Assembly: GCA_030040265.1 (NCBI GenBank)
Contig: JASHUB010000052.1
Span: 1-8,541 of the forward strand
Length of the DNA: 8,541 bases
Reading direction: 5' to 3'
Source of the DNA: Microcaldota archaeon
GTDB lineage: Archaea; Micrarchaeota; Micrarchaeia; Micrarchaeales; CABMGC01
Part shown: positions 1 to 5,760 of the stretch, one piece after another
How the letters are laid out: the number at the start of each line of letters is the position of its first letter
Numbering within the stretch: the stretch's first letter is position 1
The notes under the pieces: model-generated
What the model was told of the DNA's origin: nothing
The model's database searches: none
Seen by the model: only the letters and a program-made list of their open reading frames with translations
Program-made: the position numbers and the translations under genes

Positions 1-1109
1 TCGAAGTCCGTGCCCTTGTCCACGGAAAGCCTCACGCTCAGGCTCAGCGGCTGGTCTATCCTCTTGCCTATCTGCGAGAGTATAGCAACGTCGCAGTTGC
101 TGACTCCGCGGGCCTCCTTCACGATGTCGTTAGCGAGCTGCGTGGCAAGGATGTTGTATATCTTGCCCACATGGCTCACCGGGTTCTTTCCGGCAGCCGC
201 CTCGAGGCTCATCGTCCGGAACGGCGTTATGAGTCCGTTGACCCTGTTTCCACGGCCAACAGAGCCGTCGTCTCCCATCTCGCAGCTCAGTCCGGTCTTG
301 GTTAGGTAAATCTCCCCAAGCTTCTCGTTGTCGCCGGTGTTGACGAACACTTTTATGTTGTCCCTGCCCTTGAGCGTCTTCTTGGCGAACGCGAGTATGT
401 CCTTTGCCACTTTCTCCTTCACGGATCTGTACTCCTCCAAGTCCTTGACGAACTTCGAGACGAAGGCTATCGCAACCGTTAGTGTAATCTCGTCCTTGTT
501 CCTGAGGCCCATGACCTTCACGTCTTCTCCCACTGCAGGGACCTTCTTCTTGTAGTCCTTGCTGTTGAGATAACGCTCTGTCTCGAGAACGAGCCTTTCC
601 GTGTCAGTGAACGGTGCAAAGCCTGCGCCGAACGATGTGTCGTTCGCCAGCGGCACTTCTCTCTTCCGTGCGAACAGGCTGGACAGGTCAGCACTTCCTG
701 AGAATATCTTCGACGATATCCCGACCTCTTGGTCAAGGTCGAGGAAACGCGTGTGCTCCTTCAGGTACCGTGCGGTCGTCGCGTTCGCAATTCCGTTTAT
801 GTCGAACTTCTTGCCATCGAACTCCCTAGTCGCCCTGCCGGCAACGATAACCTCGATCTTCCTGTCGAGCTTGCCTCCGCCGAACCAGACACGCGCCTCC
901 CCACCCACGACAAGACCCTTGTCAACGTTGTGGTGCAGTATCAATCCGGTCTCCGCAAGGTACTGCTTGCTGAGCTCGCAGCTCACTGCATCGCAGATCC
1001 CATCGATGAGGCTGTCGGGATGCCCGATTCCCTTCCGTTCCACGAACTCTGAGTCCGTGCTGCCCACAAGGGGCGCTTCCACTCGGTCAATATAGATTCC
1101 ATTGGTCAC
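1..1109 (-). CDS. mat: S-adenosylmethionine synthase, archaeal type (partial, C-terminus beyond window)
   Basis: Catalyses ATP + L-methionine to S-adenosylmethionine in the cytoplasm. The 369 visible codons match the archaeal MAT family, which is distinct from bacterial MetK. Seen in order: GIGHPDSLIDG (27-37), LHHNVDKG (58-65), a Gly triplet near 77-79, VPLANDTSFGAGFAPF (152-167), PAVGEDVKVMGLR (191-203), EMGDDGSVGRGNRVNGLITP (277-296), GKNPVSHVGKIYNILA (307-322) and SQIGKRIDQP (345-354). Family members are about 400 residues, so roughly 30 C-terminal residues are cut off by the window edge. The start is a GTG at 1107-1109, preceded by GAGGG with a 5-base gap; the family alignment begins within the first residues, so no longer start is needed. 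It is divergent from the HTH-CBS regulator gene, with 77 bases between starts. No frameshift or missing motif is visible. Confidence 0.95.
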   Translation of the reverse strand, partial: MTNGIYIDRVEAPLVGSTDSEFVERKGIGHPDSLIDGICDAVSCELSKQYLAETGLILHHNVDKGLVVGGEARVWFGGGKLDRKIEVIVAGRATREFDGKKFDINGIANATTARYLKEHTRFLDLDQEVGISSKIFSGSADLSSLFARKREVPLANDTSFGAGFAPFTDTERLVLETERYLNSKDYKKKVPAVGEDVKVMGLRNKDEITLTVAIAFVSKFVKDLEEYRSVKEKVAKDILAFAKKTLKGRDNIKVFVNTGDNEKLGEIYLTKTGLSCEMGDDGSVGRGNRVNGLITPFRTMSLEAAAGKNPVSHVGKIYNILATQLANDIVKEARGVSNCDVAILSQIGKRIDQPLSLSVRLSVDKGTDF

Positions 1110-1114
1110 AAAAT

Positions 1115-1119
1115 CCCTC
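1115..1119 (-). promoter_or_regulatory. Shine-Dalgarno site of the SAM synthase gene
   Basis: Minus-strand GAGGG lies five bases before the GTG start at 1109. It is among the strongest Shine-Dalgarno matches in the window, and it supports the non-ATG start. Confidence 0.6.
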
Positions 1120-1142
1120 TATTAGAAAAGGATTAATAATGG

Positions 1143-1160
1143 CTTATATATAATATTTAT
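1143..1160. promoter_or_regulatory. Bidirectional AT-rich promoter core (TATA) between mat and the HTH-CBS gene
   Basis: The sequence CTTATATATAATATTTAT can serve as an archaeal TATA box on either strand. Placing transcription starts about 25 bases away gives leaders of roughly 12-15 bases for both genes, to the GTG at 1109 and the ATG at 1187. Such short leaders are common in archaea. This is inferred from position and composition only. Two separate overlapping boxes, one per direction, are equally possible. Confidence 0.55.
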
Positions 1161-1174
1161 TGCATCAAATATTA
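1151..1174. promoter_or_regulatory. 24-base dyad, candidate operator
   Basis: A perfect inverted repeat: TAATATTT (1151-1158), an 8-base spacer, then AAATATTA (1167-1174). The spacer contains TGCA centred on the same axis (between 1162 and 1163). It overlaps the downstream part of the TATA region and reaches the predicted start site of the HTH-CBS gene, which is where an archaeal repressor would block initiation. Symmetry and position suit a dimeric XRE-type regulator. The arms are AT-only, so chance occurrence in an AT-rich gap is a real alternative. Confidence 0.45.
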
Positions 1175-1186
1175 CTGTTGGTAATT

Positions 1187-1789
1187 ATGTCGATAGCAAT
1201 CGATTCGCTGGAGGAGATGTCCCTGAAGATAAAGAACGCCAGAAAAAGCCTCGGCCTCAGCCAGAAGGCGCTCGCGAAGGCGTCCGGCATGAGCCAGAGC
1301 ACGATAGCAAGGACCGAGAGCGACGTCAAGTCGCTCAACCCCAGCTACCGCACGATATATGAGATGGTTGAGGCCCTCAACAACCACGACACAGAGGAGA
1401 GACGAAAGGGCAACCAGCTAGACTTCAAGAAGGCTTACGAACTCATGCACAAGAACATAGTGTACATCTACCCTGAAGACACTGCGGAGAAGGCACTGGA
1501 TCTGATGAAAGGGGGAGACTTCTCACAGCTCGCGGTGTTCAACAAAAAGAAAAATGTCGTCGGTACGATCCGGCAGAAAAGACTTCTCGAAGTCGCAACG
1601 CAGCTGCCCGACAGGCTGGGGCAGATAAAGGTGAGGGAACTGCTCGACGCGGCGCTTCCACAGGTGGACAAGAACACGCCGCTGTCGAAGATTAAACCGA
1701 TGCTTGAGAACTGGGACGCTGTGCTGGTCGTCGAGGAGAGCAAGATAATAGGAATAATAACCGTCTACGACGTCTTCAAGATACTCTAA
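1187..1789 (+). CDS. Transcriptional regulator with XRE HTH and C-terminal CBS pair
   Basis: 200 residues, resembling the archaeal family of predicted regulators with C-terminal CBS domains. An XRE/Cro-type helix-turn-helix spans about 14-63, with the recognition region SQKALAKASGMSQSTIARTE at 25-44. CBS motif 1 is about 84-137 (AYELMHKNIVYIYPEDTAEK) and CBS motif 2 is about 147-200, ending in IIGIITVYDVFKIL. A CBS pair normally forms a pocket for adenosine-containing ligands (AMP, ATP, SAM, MTA); the ligand here is unknown. No membrane segment is seen. The ATG at 1187 was chosen because the TATA region predicts a transcript start near 1172. A TTG at 1160 would lie upstream of that, and an ATG at 1217 has GGAG too close. 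The gene is divergent from mat, so autoregulation and control of mat through the dyad are plausible inferences. Confidence 0.88.
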   Translation: MSIAIDSLEEMSLKIKNARKSLGLSQKALAKASGMSQSTIARTESDVKSLNPSYRTIYEMVEALNNHDTEERRKGNQLDFKKAYELMHKNIVYIYPEDTAEKALDLMKGGDFSQLAVFNKKKNVVGTIRQKRLLEVATQLPDRLGQIKVRELLDAALPQVDKNTPLSKIKPMLENWDAVLVVEESKIIGIITVYDVFKIL

Positions 1790-3234
1790 TTGGCGAACTT
1801 CCTGTCAGCAGCGAGCATCTCGGAGGCTACGCTTCTGTTTCTCCCAATTATGTTCTCGGTTTCGCCTGCATCCTGCGATATGTCATAGAGCTCGTCTTTC
1901 ATCCCACGGCCCTCGTAGTGGATCAGCTTGTAGTTCTTGTGGTACACTGCCGTCGAGAAACGGTTGCTTCTGACCTTCGATCTGTAAATCGCATCCACGT
2001 GCTTGGACCTGGCCCGCAGGAGGCGCAGCAGGTACATGTCCCAGACCTCCGTAATTCCGACGTGGTCCGAGAATACGAAGTTGTCCCGCCTCAGGTTGCC
2101 ATCGACCATGTCTGTCTTGCCATAGCCTATGTCCAGTATGGCGTTGTGGAGCCCTGTCATGCTGACGAAATTGTCTATGCTTTCTGAAGTGTCTATCTGC
2201 TTTCCGCCGACGAACCTTGCGGAGATGAGCGGTACGTGCACCAGCTCGTTGTATGGAAACAGGTTGTGGTACATCTGCCCATGCTCCATGAATCCCTGTC
2301 CATGGTCTGCGGTGAACACGACAACGGCATCGTCAAGGGCACCACGCTTCTTGAGCACCTTCAGTAGCCCGGCGAGTTTCTTGTCCAAGTAATCCACACG
2401 TTTTCCACATGCGTCCTTGATTATTTCGATCCTGTCACTGGGGTCCGAGATGCCGCTCATGTACATCCATTTGTCCTGCTCGACGTACTCCTTGGTGATC
2501 AGGTTTGTCGGATAGCCCTCGTGGGCCTCCATGTAGTTGATGAACAGGAAGTTGTTCTTCTGACCAGACCTGGCGAGGTACTTGTCAACAGCTGCGTTCG
2601 TCTTCGATGCCCCCTTGTCAAGGTCGTAGAAGCCGTACTCATCGGAGAAATGCCTATTGAGCTTCGACCTCAGCCTGTAATACAACGGGTCGAGCCTGCT
2701 TTCTGGTATAGCCCTGGTTATGCCGCATGCGAGCCTTATCAGGTTGTTGCGCAGCCTCCTGTTGCCCACCACTCCGAGCGTGAGCTTGACCGAATTGCGG
2801 TTCTTGTTGATCTTCTCGTCTATCCAGAGATTTTCTATGCTGGAGAAGCCCTCTGCCATTCCTGTCGTTGCGCTGACGAACGGGTTGTTCGAGAACAGCG
2901 CTGTCTTGTATCCAAGGTATTCCATGTGCCTCGCAAGCGTCATCTCCTTCTTGTCGATGAACCTGGTCCTTGAGAGGAATGGGTCGACGTTCTCATCGTA
3001 ATGCCTGATGGGGTCTTTCTGCAGCCTCTTTATGCTCTTGACCCGCTTGCCTAGGAACAGCGAGACGTGTGACGGCACCGTGTAAGTGCCAGGCGCAATC
3101 GCATTCTTGTAGACCGCACCTTTCTTCGCGAGGCCGTCTATCGTCGGCAGCATCCTCTTCCCTCCGTACGTCTTGAGCATGTCTGCGCGCAGGGTGTCGA
3201 GCATGATTACTATAACGTTTGGCCTGTCTTTCAT
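1786..3234 (-). CDS. Sulfatase-like hydrolase (alkaline phosphatase superfamily), Thr at the nucleophile position
   Basis: 482 residues with the sulfatase/phosphodiesterase fold. N-terminal VIVIMLDTLRAD (7-18) carries the first metal ligand, D13. GTYTVPSHVSLF (49-60) is the nucleophile loop. NYMEAHEGYP (233-242) includes the active-site His238. FTADHGQGFMEHG (307-319) gives metal ligands D310 and H311, and ELYDISQDAGETENI (448-462) is the family's C-terminal signature. The sulfatase Cys/Ser-x-Pro-x-Arg motif reads T52-V-P54-S-H56. There is therefore no formylglycine precursor, and Thr is the likely nucleophile, as in several phospho-transferases and phosphodiesterases of the superfamily. No signal peptide or membrane segment is visible, so it is probably cytoplasmic. 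True sulfatase activity is unlikely; the substrate is unknown. It lies 62 bases after deoxyhypusine synthase on the same strand, with its own possible promoter. Its TAG overlaps the TAA of the convergent regulator gene. Confidence 0.85.
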   Translation of the reverse strand: MKDRPNVIVIMLDTLRADMLKTYGGKRMLPTIDGLAKKGAVYKNAIAPGTYTVPSHVSLFLGKRVKSIKRLQKDPIRHYDENVDPFLSRTRFIDKKEMTLARHMEYLGYKTALFSNNPFVSATTGMAEGFSSIENLWIDEKINKNRNSVKLTLGVVGNRRLRNNLIRLACGITRAIPESRLDPLYYRLRSKLNRHFSDEYGFYDLDKGASKTNAAVDKYLARSGQKNNFLFINYMEAHEGYPTNLITKEYVEQDKWMYMSGISDPSDRIEIIKDACGKRVDYLDKKLAGLLKVLKKRGALDDAVVVFTADHGQGFMEHGQMYHNLFPYNELVHVPLISARFVGGKQIDTSESIDNFVSMTGLHNAILDIGYGKTDMVDGNLRRDNFVFSDHVGITEVWDMYLLRLLRARSKHVDAIYRSKVRSNRFSTAVYHKNYKLIHYEGRGMKDELYDISQDAGETENIIGRNRSVASEMLAADRKFAN

Positions 3235-3267
3235 GAAAGTAACCTTATATCGGATTGGTGCGTTAAC

Positions 3268-3276
3268 ATTTTAATA
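3268..3276 (-). promoter_or_regulatory. TATA-like box upstream of the sulfatase-like gene
   Basis: The minus strand reads TATTAAAAT, about 38 bases before the ATG at 3234. This predicts a transcript start near 3245 and a leader of about 11 bases. No strong Shine-Dalgarno sits before the ATG (AAGGT only), which fits a short-leader transcript. Inference from position and composition. Confidence 0.4.
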
Positions 3277-3296
3277 GCCTACCAGCGCTTTCGGTT

Positions 3297-4241
3297 TCAC
3301 TTCGTGACTTCGAGATATGAGAACATGATTGGGAGGATTATGGTGGCGTCGCCATCGATAGTGACGTACTTTGCTTTCTCTTTTATCTTGCCCCATGAAA
3401 CGGCTTCGGTCAGTCTGGCCCCAGACAGGCTGCCGTCATATTGGGAAGCGGTGGTTATGTATACGGCGTAGTCAAGCCCGCCCTTGAATTGGTTCCACCA
3501 GATTACGTGGTGCTTGCTTATGCCACCACCTATCATGAGCGCCCCGGTCTTCTTGTTGTCGAACATCAGGTTGCTGAGCGCGAGCTCGTCCCTGATGAGG
3601 TTGAGCTTGAAGTCGTGCGTCTGCGAGAATATGGTAAGCTGCGTGCCGAAAGCGCCGTCCAGTATGCCCGGGCAGAAGATCGGAACGTTGTTCAGGTAGG
3701 CCTGCCTTATTATCGAGTGCTCGTCCTTCATTCGTTTGCCGAACTCGAAAAGCAGCTCGCTCGCGCTGTACTCCTTCTTGTAATCAGAGGACTTGTATAT
3801 GTCCATCATGATCTCGTTGAAGTAGTCCTCCACCTCCTCGCCGTACTCGTCCCTCCTGATGAATATGTTCCCGAGCCTGTAGATGTTCTTCTTGTGCAGC
3901 TCCGTGTCGTCTGCCTCGAACGTCCCGAGGCTGTACTTGCCGCCGTGCGCCTTTGCCAGGTCGTGGTCCATAGTGCCTCCGGTGGTCATTATCGCGTCAA
4001 AATGCTTCACGGAATCTGCAATCATGCCGCGCATTCCGGTGGCGATTATGTCTGCAGGGAAGGAAAAGAAGTTGTACGAGTCCTTGTCCGCGAGCATGTC
4101 TGCTATGATGTCAGTGCCGGTTATCATGTTCTGCGCAGAGAACCCGCCCATCAGCCTCATGGCATCGATGAGCTCCCTGACTTTCATGCCTTTCGCGAGC
4201 CTTATGTCCTTTACGTCCTTGCCAACGTCACCTTTGACCAT
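3297..4241 (-). CDS. dys: Deoxyhypusine synthase
   Basis: Transfers the aminobutyl group of spermidine, using NAD, to a specific lysine of translation factor aIF5A to give deoxyhypusine; cytoplasmic. At 314 residues it is the usual archaeal length, shorter than the eukaryotic enzyme. Seen: the N-terminal KVRELIDAMRLMGGFSAQNM (20-39), the nucleotide-binding stretch IMTTGGTMDHDLAK (84-97), VPIFCPGILDGAFG (186-199), ALMIGGGISKHH (234-245) with the active-site His244, DYAVYITTASQYDGSLSGAR (257-276), and EAVSWGKIK (279-287). K285 corresponds to the lysine that forms the covalent intermediate in the human enzyme. The catalytic set looks intact. The ATG at 4241 has GGTG five bases upstream (4247-4250). 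A 90-residue unknown gene ends 57 bases upstream on the same strand, so co-transcription is possible. The aIF5A gene itself is not in the window. Confidence 0.95.
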   Translation of the reverse strand: MVKGDVGKDVKDIRLAKGMKVRELIDAMRLMGGFSAQNMITGTDIIADMLADKDSYNFFSFPADIIATGMRGMIADSVKHFDAIMTTGGTMDHDLAKAHGGKYSLGTFEADDTELHKKNIYRLGNIFIRRDEYGEEVEDYFNEIMMDIYKSSDYKKEYSASELLFEFGKRMKDEHSIIRQAYLNNVPIFCPGILDGAFGTQLTIFSQTHDFKLNLIRDELALSNLMFDNKKTGALMIGGGISKHHVIWWNQFKGGLDYAVYITTASQYDGSLSGARLTEAVSWGKIKEKAKYVTIDGDATIILPIMFSYLEVTK

Positions 4242-4284
4242 CTAAGCACCGAAGAATACGTAGTATATTGGTATCGGAAGTGCT

Positions 4285-4294
4285 AAAAAGAGAG
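4285..4294 (-). terminator. Possible oligo-pyrimidine/T-tract terminator after the 90-aa gene
   Basis: On the minus strand CTCTCTTTTT begins four bases after the TGA of the small gene at 4299. Archaeal RNA polymerase can terminate at T-rich tracts without a hairpin, but five Ts is minimal. The same stretch could instead be part of a weak promoter for deoxyhypusine synthase. Confidence 0.25.
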
Positions 4295-4298
4295 TTAG

Positions 4299-4571
4299 TC
4301 ACTTCCTTTTTGCAGGTAGCTTCGGGGTGGCATAGCCTCCGCCGGTCGGGAATCCCTGAGCGTCTCTTGCGGTGACCGGCATCTTTAGGGTTCCGCTTCC
4401 ATCGAGCGGTCCGATTGAGACTTTACCATCTCGGCTTAAATCAGGATCTGCGACCCACATCTTGTGCAATGGTCCCTCCTGTCCGTTCTCCATACTCGAT
4501 TCCGGAGTCTTTGGTTTCTCTTCTACAGGCTCGCCGACACAATTGGCAGGTGTTTTAACAGTTCTAGGCAT
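4299..4571 (-). CDS. Small hypothetical protein, 90 aa, likely disordered
   Basis: I do not recognise this protein. It is rich in Pro, Gly, Lys, Glu and Ser, has few large hydrophobics, and has no signal peptide, membrane helix or coiled coil. The N-terminal third is acidic and Pro-rich (EPVEEKPKTPE, 14-24). The middle holds HKMWVADPDL (36-45) and a Gly-rich turn-like stretch. The C-terminus is basic (PKLPAKRK, 83-90). There is one Cys (C11) and one Trp (W39). Reality is supported by a good TATA box (4602-4611) and AGAGG (4575-4579) just before the ATG. Its codons use more A/T third positions and GGA/AGA/TTA than neighbouring genes, which suggests an orphan or recently acquired gene. It is divergent from the mevalonate kinase gene and upstream of deoxyhypusine synthase. 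No function is proposed. Confidence 0.6.
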   Translation of the reverse strand: MPRTVKTPANCVGEPVEEKPKTPESSMENGQEGPLHKMWVADPDLSRDGKVSIGPLDGSGTLKMPVTARDAQGFPTGGGYATPKLPAKRK

Positions 4572-4574
4572 TGT

Positions 4575-4579
4575 CCTCT
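4575..4579 (-). promoter_or_regulatory. Shine-Dalgarno-like site of the 90-aa gene
   Basis: Minus-strand AGAGG lies three bases before the ATG at 4571. The spacing is short but the match is clear, and it supports translation of an otherwise unrecognised frame. Confidence 0.4.
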
Positions 4580-4601
4580 ACCGCAATACCTTATACAACC
4601 T

Positions 4602-4611
4602 CTTTTATAAA
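4602..4611 (-). promoter_or_regulatory. TATA box of the 90-aa gene
   Basis: The minus strand reads TTTATAAAAG, close to the archaeal consensus. A transcript start about 25 bases downstream (near 4581) gives a leader of about 10 bases that just includes the AGAGG site. It is the best single promoter match in the window. Confidence 0.55.
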
Positions 4612-4670
4612 CATTTTCCCCGAAACGTTCTTACTCATATTTTTCGTTTCTAAGCGTATTCGAAGTAACA

Positions 4671-4680
4671 TCTAAAAAGC
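4671..4680 (+). promoter_or_regulatory. TATA-like box of the mevalonate kinase operon
   Basis: TCTAAAAAGC lies about 40 bases before the ATG at 4717 and predicts a transcript start near 4701 with a leader of about 15 bases. Spacing agrees with the other promoters seen here. This would drive mevalonate kinase and the decarboxylase 12 bases downstream of it. Confidence 0.45.
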
Positions 4681-4716
4681 AGGCATCCTGACTATTACAC
4701 CTATACGGGTATTGGG

Positions 4717-5748
4717 ATGGAAGTCAAGGCGCCAGGAGTTTTGAAACTACTCGGAGAGCACGCGAGCGTCTACGGCAGGACGGCCATAGCAATAGCAGTG
4801 AACGTGTACACTTACGCAGACATCAAGAAGATCCCTGGGAAGTCGCTGAAGATAATACTCCCGGACTTCGGCGGTCTCGAATGCGAGCTCGATGGCTCGA
4901 CCCTCGCACAGCTCCATGCGATATACAAGGCGAAGTACAGCATGGACGCCTACATCAATGCCGCCGCTATAGACCCGCGGATACTGCCTTATGCGACCAT
5001 AGCCGCAAGACTCTACGGCGAGTTCGGCGCAAAGCTCGAGGGGGTGCAGCTGACCGTCAAGTCTGAGATACCAATGCAATCCGGCATGGCGTCCAGCGGC
5101 GCATGCAGCGCCGCAGCTACTGTGGCGCTTATCAACGCTTCAAAAATCAAGCTCAAGCACGAGACCGCGATAGACGTGGCAAGGGACGGCGAAAGGGTCG
5201 TCCACAAGAACCAGAATGCGGGCGGGATTGACGTGAGCACCTCCTATTATGGCGGCTACGTGAGCATAAACCCGCTGGTAGGCGCGAAGAAGGAGAACAT
5301 CAATGCCAAGCTCGACCTGCTGCTGGTAAACACCGGCCCAAAGAAAAGCACCGCAGAGACCGTTGGTCACGTTGCAGAGCAGCACCGCGATAACAAGGCA
5401 AGGGTCGAGGCGATCCTCGACAAGATACACGAATGCTCAGGCAAGGGGCTCGAATCGCTGAAGAAGGAGGACATGCAGACCCTCGGCGCGTGCATGTACC
5501 AGGACCACGAACTTCTCAGGTCCCTGGAGGTATCCAGCGACAGCCTGGACAAGGCGGTGGCGATAGCCAAGAGCCACAAGGCCCACGGCGCGAAACTCAG
5601 CGGGGGCGGCGGAGGTGGGATTGCGATAGTGCTCAAGAGCGACCCGGAGAGCGACGCCCTGCGCAGGGAGCTGCAGTCGCAGGGGTTCGTCGTGTCGGGC
5701 ATAAACACCTCGATGGAAGGGGCTTTTAATTACTTGTCATCCAAATAG
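4717..5748 (+). CDS. mvk: Mevalonate kinase
   Basis: Phosphorylates mevalonate with ATP to 5-phosphomevalonate, the first kinase step of isoprenoid synthesis; cytoplasmic. GHMP-kinase fold, 343 residues, normal for the family. Motif 1 is KAPGVLKLLGEHASVYG (4-20), with K10 and E14. Motif 2 (the ATP loop) is IPMQSGMASSGACSAAATVA (118-137). GGIDVSTSYYGG (169-180) carries the catalytic-base D172. NTGPKKSTAE (205-214) is the mevalonate-kinase-specific Thr-rich segment. Motif 3 is KLSGGGGGGIAIVL (293-306). Motifs 2 and 3 differ from the usual PxxxGLGSSAA and TGAGGGG: the loop has S122 and M124-A125 where Gly-Leu-Gly is typical, and motif 3 has Ser and an extra Gly. The family-level call is firm. 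Substrate specificity within GHMP kinases rests on overall resemblance and on the two neighbouring pathway genes. First gene of the cluster. Confidence 0.9.
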   Translation: MEVKAPGVLKLLGEHASVYGRTAIAIAVNVYTYADIKKIPGKSLKIILPDFGGLECELDGSTLAQLHAIYKAKYSMDAYINAAAIDPRILPYATIAARLYGEFGAKLEGVQLTVKSEIPMQSGMASSGACSAAATVALINASKIKLKHETAIDVARDGERVVHKNQNAGGIDVSTSYYGGYVSINPLVGAKKENINAKLDLLLVNTGPKKSTAETVGHVAEQHRDNKARVEAILDKIHECSGKGLESLKKEDMQTLGACMYQDHELLRSLEVSSDSLDKAVAIAKSHKAHGAKLSGGGGGGIAIVLKSDPESDALRRELQSQGFVVSGINTSMEGAFNYLSSK

Positions 5749-5752
5749 CAGT

Positions 5753-5758
5753 GTGATC
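5753..5758 (+). promoter_or_regulatory. Ribosome binding site of diphosphomevalonate decarboxylase (GTGATC type)
   Basis: GTGATC sits two bases before the ATG at 5761. It matches the 3' half of the full 16S-tail complement (AGGAGGTGATCC). Measured from the GGAGG part of that complement, the spacing is a normal seven bases. It lies in the 12-base gap after mevalonate kinase, consistent with operon translation. Confidence 0.5.
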
Positions 5759-5760
5759 TC

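Noticed and set aside
1110..1150. SAM riboswitch in the leader of the SAM synthase gene
   Set aside because: The whole intergenic gap is 77 bases and the predicted leader is about 14 bases, too short for any known SAM riboswitch; no conserved stem pattern is visible.
1217..1219. ATG at 1217 as start of the HTH-CBS regulator
   Set aside because: The GGAG before it is only a few bases away, while the ATG at 1187 fits the distance from the predicted transcript start. The extra ten residues do not conflict with the HTH domain.
3441..4286. Plus-strand open frame of 281 codons antisense to deoxyhypusine synthase
   Set aside because: It has no recognisable motif, is full of Val/Leu/Arg/His in a pattern expected from reading a GC3-biased gene backwards, and fully overlaps a gene with intact catalytic motifs.
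4419..4451. EF-hand- or dockerin-like loop in the 90-residue protein (DPDLSRDGKV)
   Set aside because: The spacing of acidic residues does not fit the D-x-D-x-D-G calcium loop: Ser is at position 5 and the Gly is misplaced.
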